In this document: positions 50,677-59,062 of the stretch, in pieces
Layout of the letters: every line of letters begins with the position of its first letter
How positions within the stretch are numbered: position 1 is the first letter of the stretch
Origin: Oscillospiraceae bacterium
GTDB lineage: Bacteria; Bacillota; Clostridia; Oscillospirales; Oscillospiraceae
Assembly (NCBI GenBank): GCA_017461445.1
Contig: JAFTXW010000011.1
Location: 62,001-126,000, forward strand
Length of the DNA: 64,000 nt
Direction of reading: 5' to 3'
Notes under the pieces: generated by a model
What the model saw: only the letters and a program-made list of their open reading frames with translations
Databases searched by the model: none
Told to the model about the DNA's origin: nothing
Position numbers and translations under genes: made by a program

Positions 50677-51783
50677 TCAGGCGTTAGCCACGGTGACCTT
50701 GCCGTCCAGCTTGTCCAGCATATCCCACACGCCCAGCATGTACATGATGCCCAGGGCACGGTCGTACAGGCCGTAGCCGGGACGGACATTGCCGGGGCCC
50801 TCATCCCACAGGTGACGGCCGTGGTCGGGGCGGATGTAGCCCTCGTAGCCGCAGTCGTGGTAGGCCTTCAGAATCTCCAGGATGCCGGTCTCGCCGTCGC
50901 AGTCGCGGTGAGAAGCCTCGGAGAAGTCGCCGTTGTCGAAGTGCTTGACGTTACGGATGTGTGCGAAAGCAATGCGGTCGCAGTGCTTGCGGACGATATC
51001 GGCAACGTTGTTGTTGGGATCGGCATTCAGAGAGCCGGAGCACAGGGTCAGGCAGTTGCAGGGATGATCGACCATGGACAGGAAGCGGTCGATGTTCTCG
51101 GCATTGATCAGCAGACGGGGCAGGCCGAAGATATCCCATGGGGGATCGTCCATGTGGATGGCCATCTTCATGCCGCACTCCTCGCAGGTGGGCATAATGG
51201 CTTCCAGGAAGTACTTCAGGTTGGCCCACAGCTTCTCGTGGTCAACATCGGCGTAATCCTTGAACAGCTGGTCCAGCTTGGCCATACGCTCAGGCTCCCA
51301 GCCGGGGAAGGACATGTTGTACTTCTCGGTGAAGTCTAGGATGTACTTAGCCATAGCGTTGTAATCGTCCTGAATCATGCCCTTTTCATAGAACAGGGCG
51401 GTGGAGCCGTCGCCGACCTCATGGAACAGGTTGGAGCGGGTCCAGTCGAAGATGGGCATGAAGTTGTAGCAGATGACCTTAACGCCAAACTTGGACAGGT
51501 TGCGGATGCACTGCTTGTAGTTCTCGATCAGAGCGTCACGGGTGGGCTTGCCGATCTTGATGTCATCGTGAACATTGACAGACTCAACGACATCGCCGTT
51601 GAAGCCGTACTTGTGGAGCTGGTCCATGACCTCAGCGATCTCTTCCTCTTCCCAAATCTCGCCGGGCATCTTGCTGTGCAGTGCCCAAACGATGCTGGTA
51701 ACGCCGGGGATCTGCTTGATATCGGAAAGCTTGATCTTATCGTTGCCTTCGCCGTACCAACGGAAACCCATGTGCATAGGCAT
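50677..51783 (-). CDS. uxuA: mannonate dehydratase
   Basis: 368 residues from the ATG at 51783, preceded by TGGAGGA; the longer frame crosses the promoter. It removes water from D-mannonate to give 2-keto-3-deoxygluconate in glucuronate breakdown. It begins MHMGFRWYGEGND and carries VESVNVHDDIKIG, YNFMPIFDWTRS, HMDDPPWDIFGLPRL and the C-terminal IRPDHGRHLWDEG, all UxuA blocks with the metal-ligating His and Asp. Isomerase, kinase and aldolase genes are not in the window. Confidence 0.96.
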   Translation of the reverse strand: MPMHMGFRWYGEGNDKIKLSDIKQIPGVTSIVWALHSKMPGEIWEEEEIAEVMDQLHKYGFNGDVVESVNVHDDIKIGKPTRDALIENYKQCIRNLSKFGVKVICYNFMPIFDWTRSNLFHEVGDGSTALFYEKGMIQDDYNAMAKYILDFTEKYNMSFPGWEPERMAKLDQLFKDYADVDHEKLWANLKYFLEAIMPTCEECGMKMAIHMDDPPWDIFGLPRLLINAENIDRFLSMVDHPCNCLTLCSGSLNADPNNNVADIVRKHCDRIAFAHIRNVKHFDNGDFSEASHRDCDGETGILEILKAYHDCGYEGYIRPDHGRHLWDEGPGNVRPGYGLYDRALGIMYMLGVWDMLDKLDGKVTVANA

Positions 51784-51853
51784 AGTAAATTCCTCCATTA
51801 CAATAATTTCGTTCCCTCCCCCACAGGCAGAGGTAACGATTTTGGCTGAATAG

Positions 51854-51883
51854 ATTATAACACAAAAATCCCCCTTCTGACAA
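51854..51883 (-). promoter_or_regulatory. sigma-A promoter of uxuA
   Basis: Minus strand TTGTCA (51878-51883), 18-nt spacer, TATAAT (51854-51859), about 70 nt before the ATG. No obvious operator dyad is seen. Confidence 0.6.
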
Positions 51884-52050
51884 CGAGCTGTTCCAAAAAT
51901 AATCACCAAAATTCGCGGCTCAATTTTAGATAAGAAAACCAGTTTTCCTGTCCATTTGATCCAATTCTGTTCTTTTTTGCAGTCCCCTCTTGTGATTTTT
52001 GCCATACTGCGCTATAATGGAGCCAGATTCTATACCCTCAGGAGGCACCC

Positions 52051-52533
52051 ATGAAAAACAAGCTGACCACCATATTTACCTTCCTATTCGTCCTGTTCGC
52101 CATTTGCTCCGCCTTCTTCGGTATGCCAGGCGACGAAACAGAGTCCGTCTACGATTCCATGTCCATCCCCACCACCGAGGCCCTGTTGGCCGAGGACGGC
52201 AGCTATACCACCAAAGAAGACGTTGCCCTGTACATCCATACCTACGGCTGCCTGCCTCAGAATTTCCTCACCAAGGAGGATGCCCGGGCCTTGGGATGGG
52301 AAGGCGGCAGCCTGGAAAAATACGCCCCCGGCTGGTGCATCGGCGGCGACGTCTTCGGTAACTATGAAGGGCTTCTCCCCGAAGCAGAGGGACGGATCTG
52401 GTATGAATGTGACATCGACACCCTGGGCCAGGACGACCGGGGCGCAAAGCGCATCGTCTTCTCCAGCGACGGTCTGATCTACTATACCGAAGACCACTAC
52501 GAGAGCTTCGAACTGCTTTACGGCGAGGAATAA
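52051..52533 (+). CDS. secreted barnase-type guanyl-specific ribonuclease
   Basis: 160 residues. An N-terminal signal or anchor (KNKLTTIFTFLFVLFAICSAFFG) precedes a barnase domain at about 50-157. Catalytic residues line up with barnase: K75 (K27), E119 in WYECDID (E73), R134 (R83) and H149 in EDHYESF (H102). LGWEGGSLEKYAPGWCIGGDVFGNYEGLLPEAEGRIWYE matches the barnase core. Barnase R59 is replaced by Y105. It has cysteines C67, C96 and C120, absent from barnase, suggesting an extracytoplasmic disulfide. Its inhibitor gene follows 1 nt later. Confidence 0.88.
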   Translation: MKNKLTTIFTFLFVLFAICSAFFGMPGDETESVYDSMSIPTTEALLAEDGSYTTKEDVALYIHTYGCLPQNFLTKEDARALGWEGGSLEKYAPGWCIGGDVFGNYEGLLPEAEGRIWYECDIDTLGQDDRGAKRIVFSSDGLIYYTEDHYESFELLYGEE

Positions 52534-52534
52534 C

Positions 52535-52804
52535 ATGAACGAAATCACCATCGACTGTGCATTGATCCACAGCCGAACATCCTTCCACGAAGCCTTTTCC
52601 TTGGCCCTATCCTTTCCCGAATGGTACGGCAAAAATCTGGACGCCCTCCACGATTGCCTGACGGCTGTCCATGAAGACACCAAGCTGCATCTGCTCCACT
52701 GGGATACTCTGGAAGCCAACCTTGGCCCCTATGCAGCCAACGCAAAGAAGGCCATACTGCACGCCGCCTCCGCTAATCCCAAGTTTGCCGTTACCTTTAT
52801 TTAA
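52535..52804 (+). CDS. barstar family ribonuclease inhibitor
   Basis: 89 residues, the length of barstar. SLALSFPEWYGKNLDALHDCLTAVHEDTKLHLLHWDTLE matches the inhibitory helix and loop of barstar; D36 and D40 correspond to barstar D35 and D39, which fill the barnase active site. Cytoplasmic, no signal peptide. It is coupled to the RNase gene by a 1-nt gap and protects the producing cell from it. Confidence 0.9.
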   Translation: MNEITIDCALIHSRTSFHEAFSLALSFPEWYGKNLDALHDCLTAVHEDTKLHLLHWDTLEANLGPYAANAKKAILHAASANPKFAVTFI

Positions 52805-52818
52805 ATGGAATATCGCAG

Positions 52819-52902
52819 GGCGGGGTCACGACCCCGCCTTCCGTATATCAGGAATTGAGAAAACGAGCTTCGCAGGGGCGGATGCCTACATCCGTCTCCT
52901 GC
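52819..52902. repeat. two GC-rich hairpins in barstar-araC gap
   Basis: GGCGGGGTC (52819-52827) with GACCCCGCC (52830-52838), and GCAGGGGCGGATG (52872-52884) with CATCCGTCTCCTGC (52889-52902). The gap 52805-53006 holds nothing else I can name except a short GCAGTACCTTGCGGC stem. Confidence 0.65.
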
Positions 52903-53006
52903 AAAGCAATCGCAGTACCTTGCGGCAATCCGACACCAAACCGCACACAAAAGCGGGATTTTCTTCCGTCCCTTTGCTACAATGATGCCAGACAGGAGGG
53001 ATATTC

Positions 53007-53912
53007 ATGGACTGGATCACCGGAATTCAAAACGCCATCAATTATATCGAAACCAACCTGACCAGCCAGATCGACTACGACCAGGCAGCCCGGGAGAGCT
53101 TTTCTTCCAGCTACCATTTTCAGCGGGTGTTCAGTATCCTCTGCGGCTACACTCTGGGGGAGTACATCCGAAACCGCCGTCTTTCCCTGGCGGGGACGGA
53201 GCTGGCCACCGGCAAGGAAAAGGTCATCGATATCGCGGCGAAATACGGCTACGAAAGCCCCGACAGCTTCGCCAAGGCGTTCCAGAAATTCCACGGCATC
53301 ACCCCGTCGCAGGCGCGCAGCGGCGGCCAGCTGAAATCCTTCTCCCGCCTGTCCTTCAAAATCACATTGGAAGGTGGAAGTATTATGAATTACCGCATTG
53401 AAAACAAGCCCGAACTGATCCTTACCGGCTTCAAAAAGCGTTTTGTGGGCAGCCCCGAGGATATGAAAATGCAGGATCACGAATTCGCCTGCGCAACCCG
53501 GCTCAACCAGTACATTCTGGAAGGCCTTGCCCACGACTGCGACACCAGCTACACGGTGCTGACCAATTTCAGCCCCGAGGGCTACGATTTTTACTATTGC
53601 TCCAAGTTGACCGAAGCCTCCCGCCGGGATATGGTGGAGGAGATCGGCGAGGAAATGGCAAGCCGCTTTGAGCACATCACCATTCCCGCCGGGCAGTATC
53701 TGGTCTGTGAGACGGAGCGTTGCAAGTACCCCGTTGACGAGATCGACGAACTGCGCCGTAAAGCCGTCACCGAATGGCTCCCCTCCTCCGGCTACCAGCT
53801 GACCGACGCTCCCGAAGTCAACGTCATCCACTGGTACTGGCAGGAGGGAAATGAAACCCTGAACAGCTCCCGCTATTGCGAACTGTGGCTGCCCATCGTG
53901 AAGAAGGGATGA
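53007..53912 (+). CDS. AraC-family regulator with GyrI-like effector domain
   Basis: 301 residues. The N-terminal AraC/XylS DNA-binding domain occupies about 1-105 (IDYDQAARESFSSSYHFQRVFSILCGYTLGEYIRNRRLSLAGTEL, then VIDIAAKYGYESPDSFAKAFQKFHGITPSQARSG). A GyrI-like/BacT effector-binding domain follows from about 128 (YRIENKPELILTGFKKRFVG to the end). Such SoxS/Rob-like proteins sense small, often toxic, hydrophobic compounds. The DNA-binding domain is at the N-terminus as in Rob. No target is evident. Confidence 0.88.
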   Translation: MDWITGIQNAINYIETNLTSQIDYDQAARESFSSSYHFQRVFSILCGYTLGEYIRNRRLSLAGTELATGKEKVIDIAAKYGYESPDSFAKAFQKFHGITPSQARSGGQLKSFSRLSFKITLEGGSIMNYRIENKPELILTGFKKRFVGSPEDMKMQDHEFACATRLNQYILEGLAHDCDTSYTVLTNFSPEGYDFYYCSKLTEASRRDMVEEIGEEMASRFEHITIPAGQYLVCETERCKYPVDEIDELRRKAVTEWLPSSGYQLTDAPEVNVIHWYWQEGNETLNSSRYCELWLPIVKKG

Positions 53913-53916
53913 TGGT

Positions 53917-54060
53917 ATGCGTAACTGGGCAAGAATGGTTCCCGGAAAGAAGAAGCCCACACCACTGATCCCCAACAGCTGGTGCTGGGACTGGAAGGAC
54001 CAGCACTCTCCCACACCCAGAAAAGAGCCCCGGGACCCACCCACAACATTTCCCAAATAA
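53917..54060 (+). CDS. possible 47-residue peptide after araC
   Basis: An ATG at 53917, 4 nt after the araC stop, opens a 47-codon frame ending TAA at 54058-54060: MRNWARMVPGKKKPTPL, then IPNSWCWDWKDQHSPTPRKEPRDPP. It is rich in Pro, Lys and Trp, and AAGGGATG lies just upstream. A terminator follows 7 nt later, so it fits as the last gene of the araC transcript. No family recognised; could be non-coding. Confidence 0.4.
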   Translation: MRNWARMVPGKKKPTPLIPNSWCWDWKDQHSPTPRKEPRDPPTTFPK

Positions 54061-54067
54061 GTCAACA

Positions 54068-54101
54068 CCCGTCCCCTTGAATCGAGAGGACGGGCATTTT
54101 T
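54068..54101 (+). terminator. intrinsic terminator before the cas operon
   Basis: CCCGTCC (54068-54074) pairs with GGACGGG (54088-54094), with CATTTTT after. It separates the araC unit from the cas genes. Confidence 0.8.
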
Positions 54102-54144
54102 AGCTTAAAAGCGTTTATTTTGAGTTAGAGAATTTGTTGAAAAA

Positions 54145-54153
54145 TGATATAAT
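54145..54153 (+). promoter_or_regulatory. extended -10 promoter of the cas operon
   Basis: TGATATAAT at 54145-54153, 32 nt before the cas3 ATG. The -35 region at the right distance (TTAGAG) is poor, so basal expression may be low. Confidence 0.55.
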
Positions 54154-54184
54154 ATTTGTTATTCAGACAAAAGGAGGAACCGAA

Positions 54185-56539
54185 ATGGAATTCTATGCCC
54201 ATACTCGCCAGGACGGCACAGGAGAGGAAGTCCGGCAGACAGTGGCGGAGCACTGCCGGGGAGCTGCACGATATGCCCGGGAATGCCTGGATGGGGTTGG
54301 ACTGGGAGAAGCGGGATATTTTGCCGGGCTGGTACATGACATGGGTAAGATGAAGCAGGAATTCGCGGATTATCTGCTTTCCGGTCAGGGCGTCCGGGGC
54401 AGCGTGAACCACTCCTTCGCAGGCTGCAGGATGGTGCTGGAGCAGTTTCACGGAGAAAATGCCGCAGCCTGTTCCGATCTGACTGCGGAGCTGCTGGCCT
54501 ATGCCATAGGCGGGCATCACGGTCTGTTCGACTGCGTAGATGAAAACGGAAATTCCGGATTCCTCCACCGGATGGAGAAGCAGAACATCGGGTACGCCGA
54601 AAGCAGGAAAAACTTTCTGGATCACTGCGCATCCGAAAAGGAACTGGCGGAATGGTTTCAAAAAGCGGATGCGGAGCTCACAGGGGTTTATGAAAAGCTG
54701 GGACCGCTGGCGGGAGAGGATCCCACCGAATCCGCCTTCCATCTGGGGCTGCTGGCCCGGCTCCTGCTGTCCGCAGTCATCGAGGGTGACCGAAGGGATA
54801 CCGCGGAGTTCATGAACGGTGTCCGCTATCCATCGGGACCGGCAGACCGCCCGCATTTCTGGACCGAATATTTGGTCCGGGTGGAGGAACGGCTGGCGGG
54901 CTTCTCCCGAAAAACCGCCATCGGCCGGGCCCGGGGAATGATCTCAGATCGCTGCCGGGTCTTCGCGGAGAAGGAAAGCGGCGTATACCGGCTGAATGTG
55001 CCCACCGGTGCGGGCAAGACTCTCAGCTCCCTGCGCTTTGCCCTTGCCCACGCGAGCAGATGGGGAAAACGGCGGATCATCTTCACCGCTCCCCTGCTGG
55101 CCATTCTGGAACAGAATGCTGCCGTGATCCGGGACTGGCTGGGCGATGACAGCATCGTTTTGGAGCACCACTCCAATGTTCTGCAAACGGAGGAAGGGGA
55201 CGGGCTGGATCTGCGGGAGCTGGCTGTGGAAAGCTGGAACGCCCCGGTGATCATCACCACGCTGGTGCAGCTGCTGAACACCCTGTTTGACGGGCGAACC
55301 ACTTCCATCCGCCGATTCCAAAGCCTCTGCAGCAGCATCATCGTCATTGACGAAGTCCAGACTGTGCCCACCCGGATGCTGACGCTGTTCAATCTGGCGG
55401 TGGATTTTCTGTCGGAGGTCTGCGGGGCTACGGTGCTGCTGTGCTCGGCTACTCAGCCCTGCCTGGAACAGGCTGCCCACCCGCTGCGAACCTGCCGGGG
55501 CGATGTGATCCCCTATGATGAAGCTCTTTGGGCACCCTTCCGCCGCACGGAGATTCTGGATGCCGGAAACAAAAATTTGGAGGAAATTGCCGAATTTGCC
55601 CGGGAAGCCATAGACGAGGTGCAAAGCCTGTTGGTCGTGTGCAATAAAAAGGATGAGGCGGAATACCTGTACCGTGCCCTCAGCGATGCCGCTGACCTTT
55701 GCTGCCATCTGTCCGCCGCCATGTGCACCGCCCATCGACGGGACACGCTGGCGAAACTGAACGCCGCGCTTACCGCAGGCAGAAAATGCCTGTGTGTTGC
55801 CACGCAGGTCATAGAGGCCGGCGTGGATATCAGCTTCCAGCGGGTGATCCGGCTGTCGGCGGGCATGGACAACATCATCCAGGCAGCAGGACGCTGCAAC
55901 CGCCACGGCGAGCAGGAGCAGGCCGTCCCGGTATACATCGTATCCTTCCTTGGCGAAAATCTGAGTCGTCTGACGGACATCCGGCAGGCAAAGGACGCAA
56001 CTACCAGTCTTCTGGAAGCCTACCGCCGGGATCCGGGACGGTTCCAAAAGGATCTTTCTTCTGATGATGCCATTCGCTTTTATTATCAAAAGCTCTATCG
56101 TGCTATGCCCGGTGGATTCCAGGACTGCACGGTGAAAGAGAAACGGGTGACCCTATACGATCTGCTGTCCTTTAACGCCAAATACTGGGACGACAGCAGT
56201 CCCTTCTATGGAAAATACATGCTGAATCAGGCCTTCCGGCTGGCGGGCTCCCTGTTTACAGTCTTTGACAGCAATACCCAGGATGTGGTGGTACCCTATG
56301 GAGAGGGTGCAAACCTGATTGCAGAGCTGGCCGGGCAGAACGCACCGGACCAGGCATTCCTGGCAGACTGGCTGAGACGGGCGAAGCCCTACACCGCAGC
56401 CCTGTACGATTATCAGGTTCGTGCTCTTGCGGAGGCATTGACGGAGTATGGCGGCGTGATGGTGCTGAATTCGGAATTTTATGAGGATGCTGTGGGCCTG
56501 ACCCTGAAGCCCGGGCAGCTCGATTATTTGGAGGTGTGA
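54185..56539 (+). CDS. cas3: CRISPR-associated helicase/nuclease Cas3 (type I-C)
   Basis: 784 residues from the ATG at 54185, 7 nt after AAAGGAGGA. HD nuclease domain in the first 230 residues (H51-D52 in LVHDMGK, then GGHHGLFD). SF2 helicase with Walker A VPTGAGKT (272-279), DEVQ near 389, CSATQP, and motif VI QAAGRCNRHG near 565. It unwinds and shreds DNA marked by Cascade. The order HD then helicase is the fused Cas3'' form normal for type I-C. First gene of the cas operon; cas5c starts 1 nt after its stop. Confidence 0.96.
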   Translation: MEFYAHTRQDGTGEEVRQTVAEHCRGAARYARECLDGVGLGEAGYFAGLVHDMGKMKQEFADYLLSGQGVRGSVNHSFAGCRMVLEQFHGENAAACSDLTAELLAYAIGGHHGLFDCVDENGNSGFLHRMEKQNIGYAESRKNFLDHCASEKELAEWFQKADAELTGVYEKLGPLAGEDPTESAFHLGLLARLLLSAVIEGDRRDTAEFMNGVRYPSGPADRPHFWTEYLVRVEERLAGFSRKTAIGRARGMISDRCRVFAEKESGVYRLNVPTGAGKTLSSLRFALAHASRWGKRRIIFTAPLLAILEQNAAVIRDWLGDDSIVLEHHSNVLQTEEGDGLDLRELAVESWNAPVIITTLVQLLNTLFDGRTTSIRRFQSLCSSIIVIDEVQTVPTRMLTLFNLAVDFLSEVCGATVLLCSATQPCLEQAAHPLRTCRGDVIPYDEALWAPFRRTEILDAGNKNLEEIAEFAREAIDEVQSLLVVCNKKDEAEYLYRALSDAADLCCHLSAAMCTAHRRDTLAKLNAALTAGRKCLCVATQVIEAGVDISFQRVIRLSAGMDNIIQAAGRCNRHGEQEQAVPVYIVSFLGENLSRLTDIRQAKDATTSLLEAYRRDPGRFQKDLSSDDAIRFYYQKLYRAMPGGFQDCTVKEKRVTLYDLLSFNAKYWDDSSPFYGKYMLNQAFRLAGSLFTVFDSNTQDVVVPYGEGANLIAELAGQNAPDQAFLADWLRRAKPYTAALYDYQVRALAEALTEYGGVMVLNSEFYEDAVGLTLKPGQLDYLEV

Positions 56540-56540
56540 C

Positions 56541-57275
56541 ATGAAAAATACCCAATATCCCAATGTGGTGGAATTCGAGGTTACGGGAGATTATGCCCTC
56601 TTTTCCGATCCGGTGATGCGCATCGGCGGAGAGAAGTGCAGCTATCAGATCCCCACCTACGAAGCCCTGAAAGGGATCGTTTCTTCCATATATTGGAAGC
56701 CTACGCTGATCTGGTACATAGACGCGGTTCGCATCATGAATCCCATTCAGATGGAGGTGAAGGGCATCCGGCCCATCAAATACCACGGCGGCAACGACCT
56801 GGCCTACTACACCTATCTGAAAAACTGCCGCTATCAGGTGCGGGCCCACTTTGAATGGAACGAGAACCGCCCGGAACTTATCCATGACCGCAATGAAAAC
56901 AAGCACCACCAGATCGCCCTGAAAATGATCCGCAAGGGCGGACGGCGGGACATTTTCCTGGGCACCCGGGAATGCCAGAGCTATGTAGAGCCCTGCGTTT
57001 TCGGCCAGGGTAAAGGAGCCTACGACGGCATCCCCCGGCTGGATTTCGGCCTGATGTACCACGGTATCACCTATGCCGACGAGGCCTATTCCGAGAATAC
57101 CAGCGGCAAAATGACGGCACGGTTCTGGCAGCCGGTGATGGAACAGGGCATCATCCGCTTCCCCCGCCCCGAGGAATGCCCCCACCACAAGACCCTGCGG
57201 GACATGGAAATAAAACCCTTCGGTGAGGAGCTGGACAACTTCACCGGGCTGAAGGAATTTGGGGAGGTGACATAA
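56541..57275 (+). CDS. cas5c: Cas5c (Cas5d), crRNA-processing subunit of I-C Cascade
   Basis: 244 residues. In type I-C, which lacks Cas6, Cas5 cuts the repeat RNA. FEVTGDYALFSDPVMRIGGEKCSYQIPTYEALKGIVSSIYWKP is the family N-terminus. DRNENKHHQIALK contains K121 and H122/H123, aligned with the catalytic Lys-His of Bacillus halodurans Cas5d, and Y40 probably corresponds to its catalytic Tyr. The alignment is by eye. The stop overlaps the cas8c start by 1 nt. Confidence 0.95.
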   Translation: MKNTQYPNVVEFEVTGDYALFSDPVMRIGGEKCSYQIPTYEALKGIVSSIYWKPTLIWYIDAVRIMNPIQMEVKGIRPIKYHGGNDLAYYTYLKNCRYQVRAHFEWNENRPELIHDRNENKHHQIALKMIRKGGRRDIFLGTRECQSYVEPCVFGQGKGAYDGIPRLDFGLMYHGITYADEAYSENTSGKMTARFWQPVMEQGIIRFPRPEECPHHKTLRDMEIKPFGEELDNFTGLKEFGEVT

Positions 57276-59062
57276 TGGGACTGCTGCAAAAGGCCGTGGA
57301 GACCTATGACAGCCATGAAAGCTTGGTAGGCAAATACCGGGATGGAAAAGCCGTATTGGCCCCGGTATCCCACATCGTAACCACTGCCAATCTGGAAATC
57401 ACCATCGACGAGGACGGAAGGTTTGTCACAGCTGCGGCTGTTGATAAATCGGAGCCGAAGATCGTGATCCCCGCCACGGAAAGCTCCGCCGGACGGACAA
57501 GCGCACCCTGTGCCCACCCCCTGTGCGAGCAAATTGGCTACCTGATCCCCCAGAATGCAGTCAAATACCAGCTGTATATGGAGCAGCTGGCGCAGTGGGA
57601 AGCATCGGATCATACCCACCCCAAACTGACGGCCATCCTACGGTATATCCGGGGTGGGACTGTCCTTGATGACCTGATAAACGCGGGACTTGTGAAGCTG
57701 GACAGCAAGGGTGCACCGGAAAACGAAAAGCTTCTGGTTCGCTGGCGGGTGCTGGGAAGCGGAACGGATGCCTGCTGGATGGATGAAGAGCTGTTCCAAT
57801 CCTTTATCCGCTATTACGAAGCAAAAAATGAATCCCAGCGGATGCTGTGCATGGTGACCGGAGAGGAGATTGCCCTGGCAGGGCAGCACCCCAAGGGCAT
57901 CATCCCCATCAACGGCAATGCCAAGCTGATCTCCGCCAACGATTCCAGCGGCTTTACCTACCGGGGCCGCTTCACAGAGGAATGGCAGGCGGCAGCCGTA
58001 AGCTACGACGCTTCCCAGAAGGCCCACAACGCCCTTCGCTGGCTGGCGCAGGAGCAGGGTGTGATCTTTGGCGGACGAACCTTCCTGTGCTGGAATCCCC
58101 AGGGACGGACTGTTACCCCGGTGACCCTGCCCTTCCTGCGGCCCCCGAAGCCCATTTTCTACCCATCTGAATATCGGGATGCCCTTCAGAAAAAGCTGGC
58201 GGGCATGAAGACGGAGCTGAAGCTCACCGACGATGTGGTTATTGCCGCCTTTGACGCCGCCACCACCGGACGGCTGGCCTTGACCTATTACAATGAGCTT
58301 CAGGGCCATGATTTCCTGCAGCGGCTCCACGACTGGGACGATAGCTGCGCATGGATAAGCTGGCGGTTCGGTATCCAATCCCCTCCCCTGTGGCAGATCA
58401 TCAACTGCGCCTTCGGAACCCAGCAGACGGAAAAGGGTACCGCAAGAATGAAGACCGATGACCGGGTTATGCGGCAGCAGATGCAGCGGCTGATCGCCTG
58501 CCGGGTAGACAGGGCCCCCATGGGCGCGGACATCGTCAAGGCGTTGGTTTCCCGCGCTTCGCGGCCCATGGCTTATGAGAACTATGTATGGGAAGACATT
58601 CTGTTCACCGCCTGCGCGGTGATCCGAAAATATCGATATGACAGATTCAAGGAGGAATGGAAGATGGCTCTGGAGCCTGAAAAGAACGACCGCAGCTATC
58701 AGTTTGGCCGGCTGCTTGCGGTCATGGAAAAGGTGGAGCGGGATACCTACGACAGCAGTGAGGGCCGGGAACCCAACGCCATCCGGCAGCAGTCCGTATT
58801 CTGCCAGCGGCCCATGTATGCCGCGCAGAATCTGGAAAAGCAGCTGGAACGGGCGTATTTCCCCCGGCTGAAGCCCGGCAGCCGCATTTGGTACAAAAAT
58901 CTGATTGGTGAGATCCTGGACACCATCAGCACGTTCCCCCAGGAGGAGTGGAATCTACCCCTGGAGGACAGCTATCTGATGGGCTACTACTTGCAGAGAT
59001 CCGCCCTGTATACATCCAAAACCAACAATATGGAGGAGAAGAACCATGAGCAAGCTGAATAA
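57275..59062 (+). CDS. cas8c: Cas8c (Csd1), large subunit of I-C Cascade
   Basis: 595 residues, full length for Csd1. It begins MGLLQKAVETYDSHESLVG and carries IIPINGNAKLISANDSSGFTYRGRF, the AHNALRWLAQEQG helix and SPPLWQIINCAF. Family members recognise the PAM and seed, and an internal start can yield a Cas11c small subunit. A candidate is the ATG at 58665 (MALEPEKNDRSYQFGRLLAVMEK), preceded by AAGGAGGAATGGAAG, which would give about 132 residues. It overlaps cas7c by 17 nt. Confidence 0.93.
   Translation: MGLLQKAVETYDSHESLVGKYRDGKAVLAPVSHIVTTANLEITIDEDGRFVTAAAVDKSEPKIVIPATESSAGRTSAPCAHPLCEQIGYLIPQNAVKYQLYMEQLAQWEASDHTHPKLTAILRYIRGGTVLDDLINAGLVKLDSKGAPENEKLLVRWRVLGSGTDACWMDEELFQSFIRYYEAKNESQRMLCMVTGEEIALAGQHPKGIIPINGNAKLISANDSSGFTYRGRFTEEWQAAAVSYDASQKAHNALRWLAQEQGVIFGGRTFLCWNPQGRTVTPVTLPFLRPPKPIFYPSEYRDALQKKLAGMKTELKLTDDVVIAAFDAATTGRLALTYYNELQGHDFLQRLHDWDDSCAWISWRFGIQSPPLWQIINCAFGTQQTEKGTARMKTDDRVMRQQMQRLIACRVDRAPMGADIVKALVSRASRPMAYENYVWEDILFTACAVIRKYRYDRFKEEWKMALEPEKNDRSYQFGRLLAVMEKVERDTYDSSEGREPNAIRQQSVFCQRPMYAAQNLEKQLERAYFPRLKPGSRIWYKNLIGEILDTISTFPQEEWNLPLEDSYLMGYYLQRSALYTSKTNNMEEKNHEQAE
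58665..59062 (+). CDS. possible internal Cas11c small subunit within cas8c
   Basis: In-frame ATG at 58665 preceded by AGGAGG (58650-58655) at 9 nt. The product (about 132 residues) is all-helical in look, as Cas11c is. In several I-C systems Cas11c is made from an internal start near the 3' end of cas8c. The frame matches; use of this start is inferred. Confidence 0.5.
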
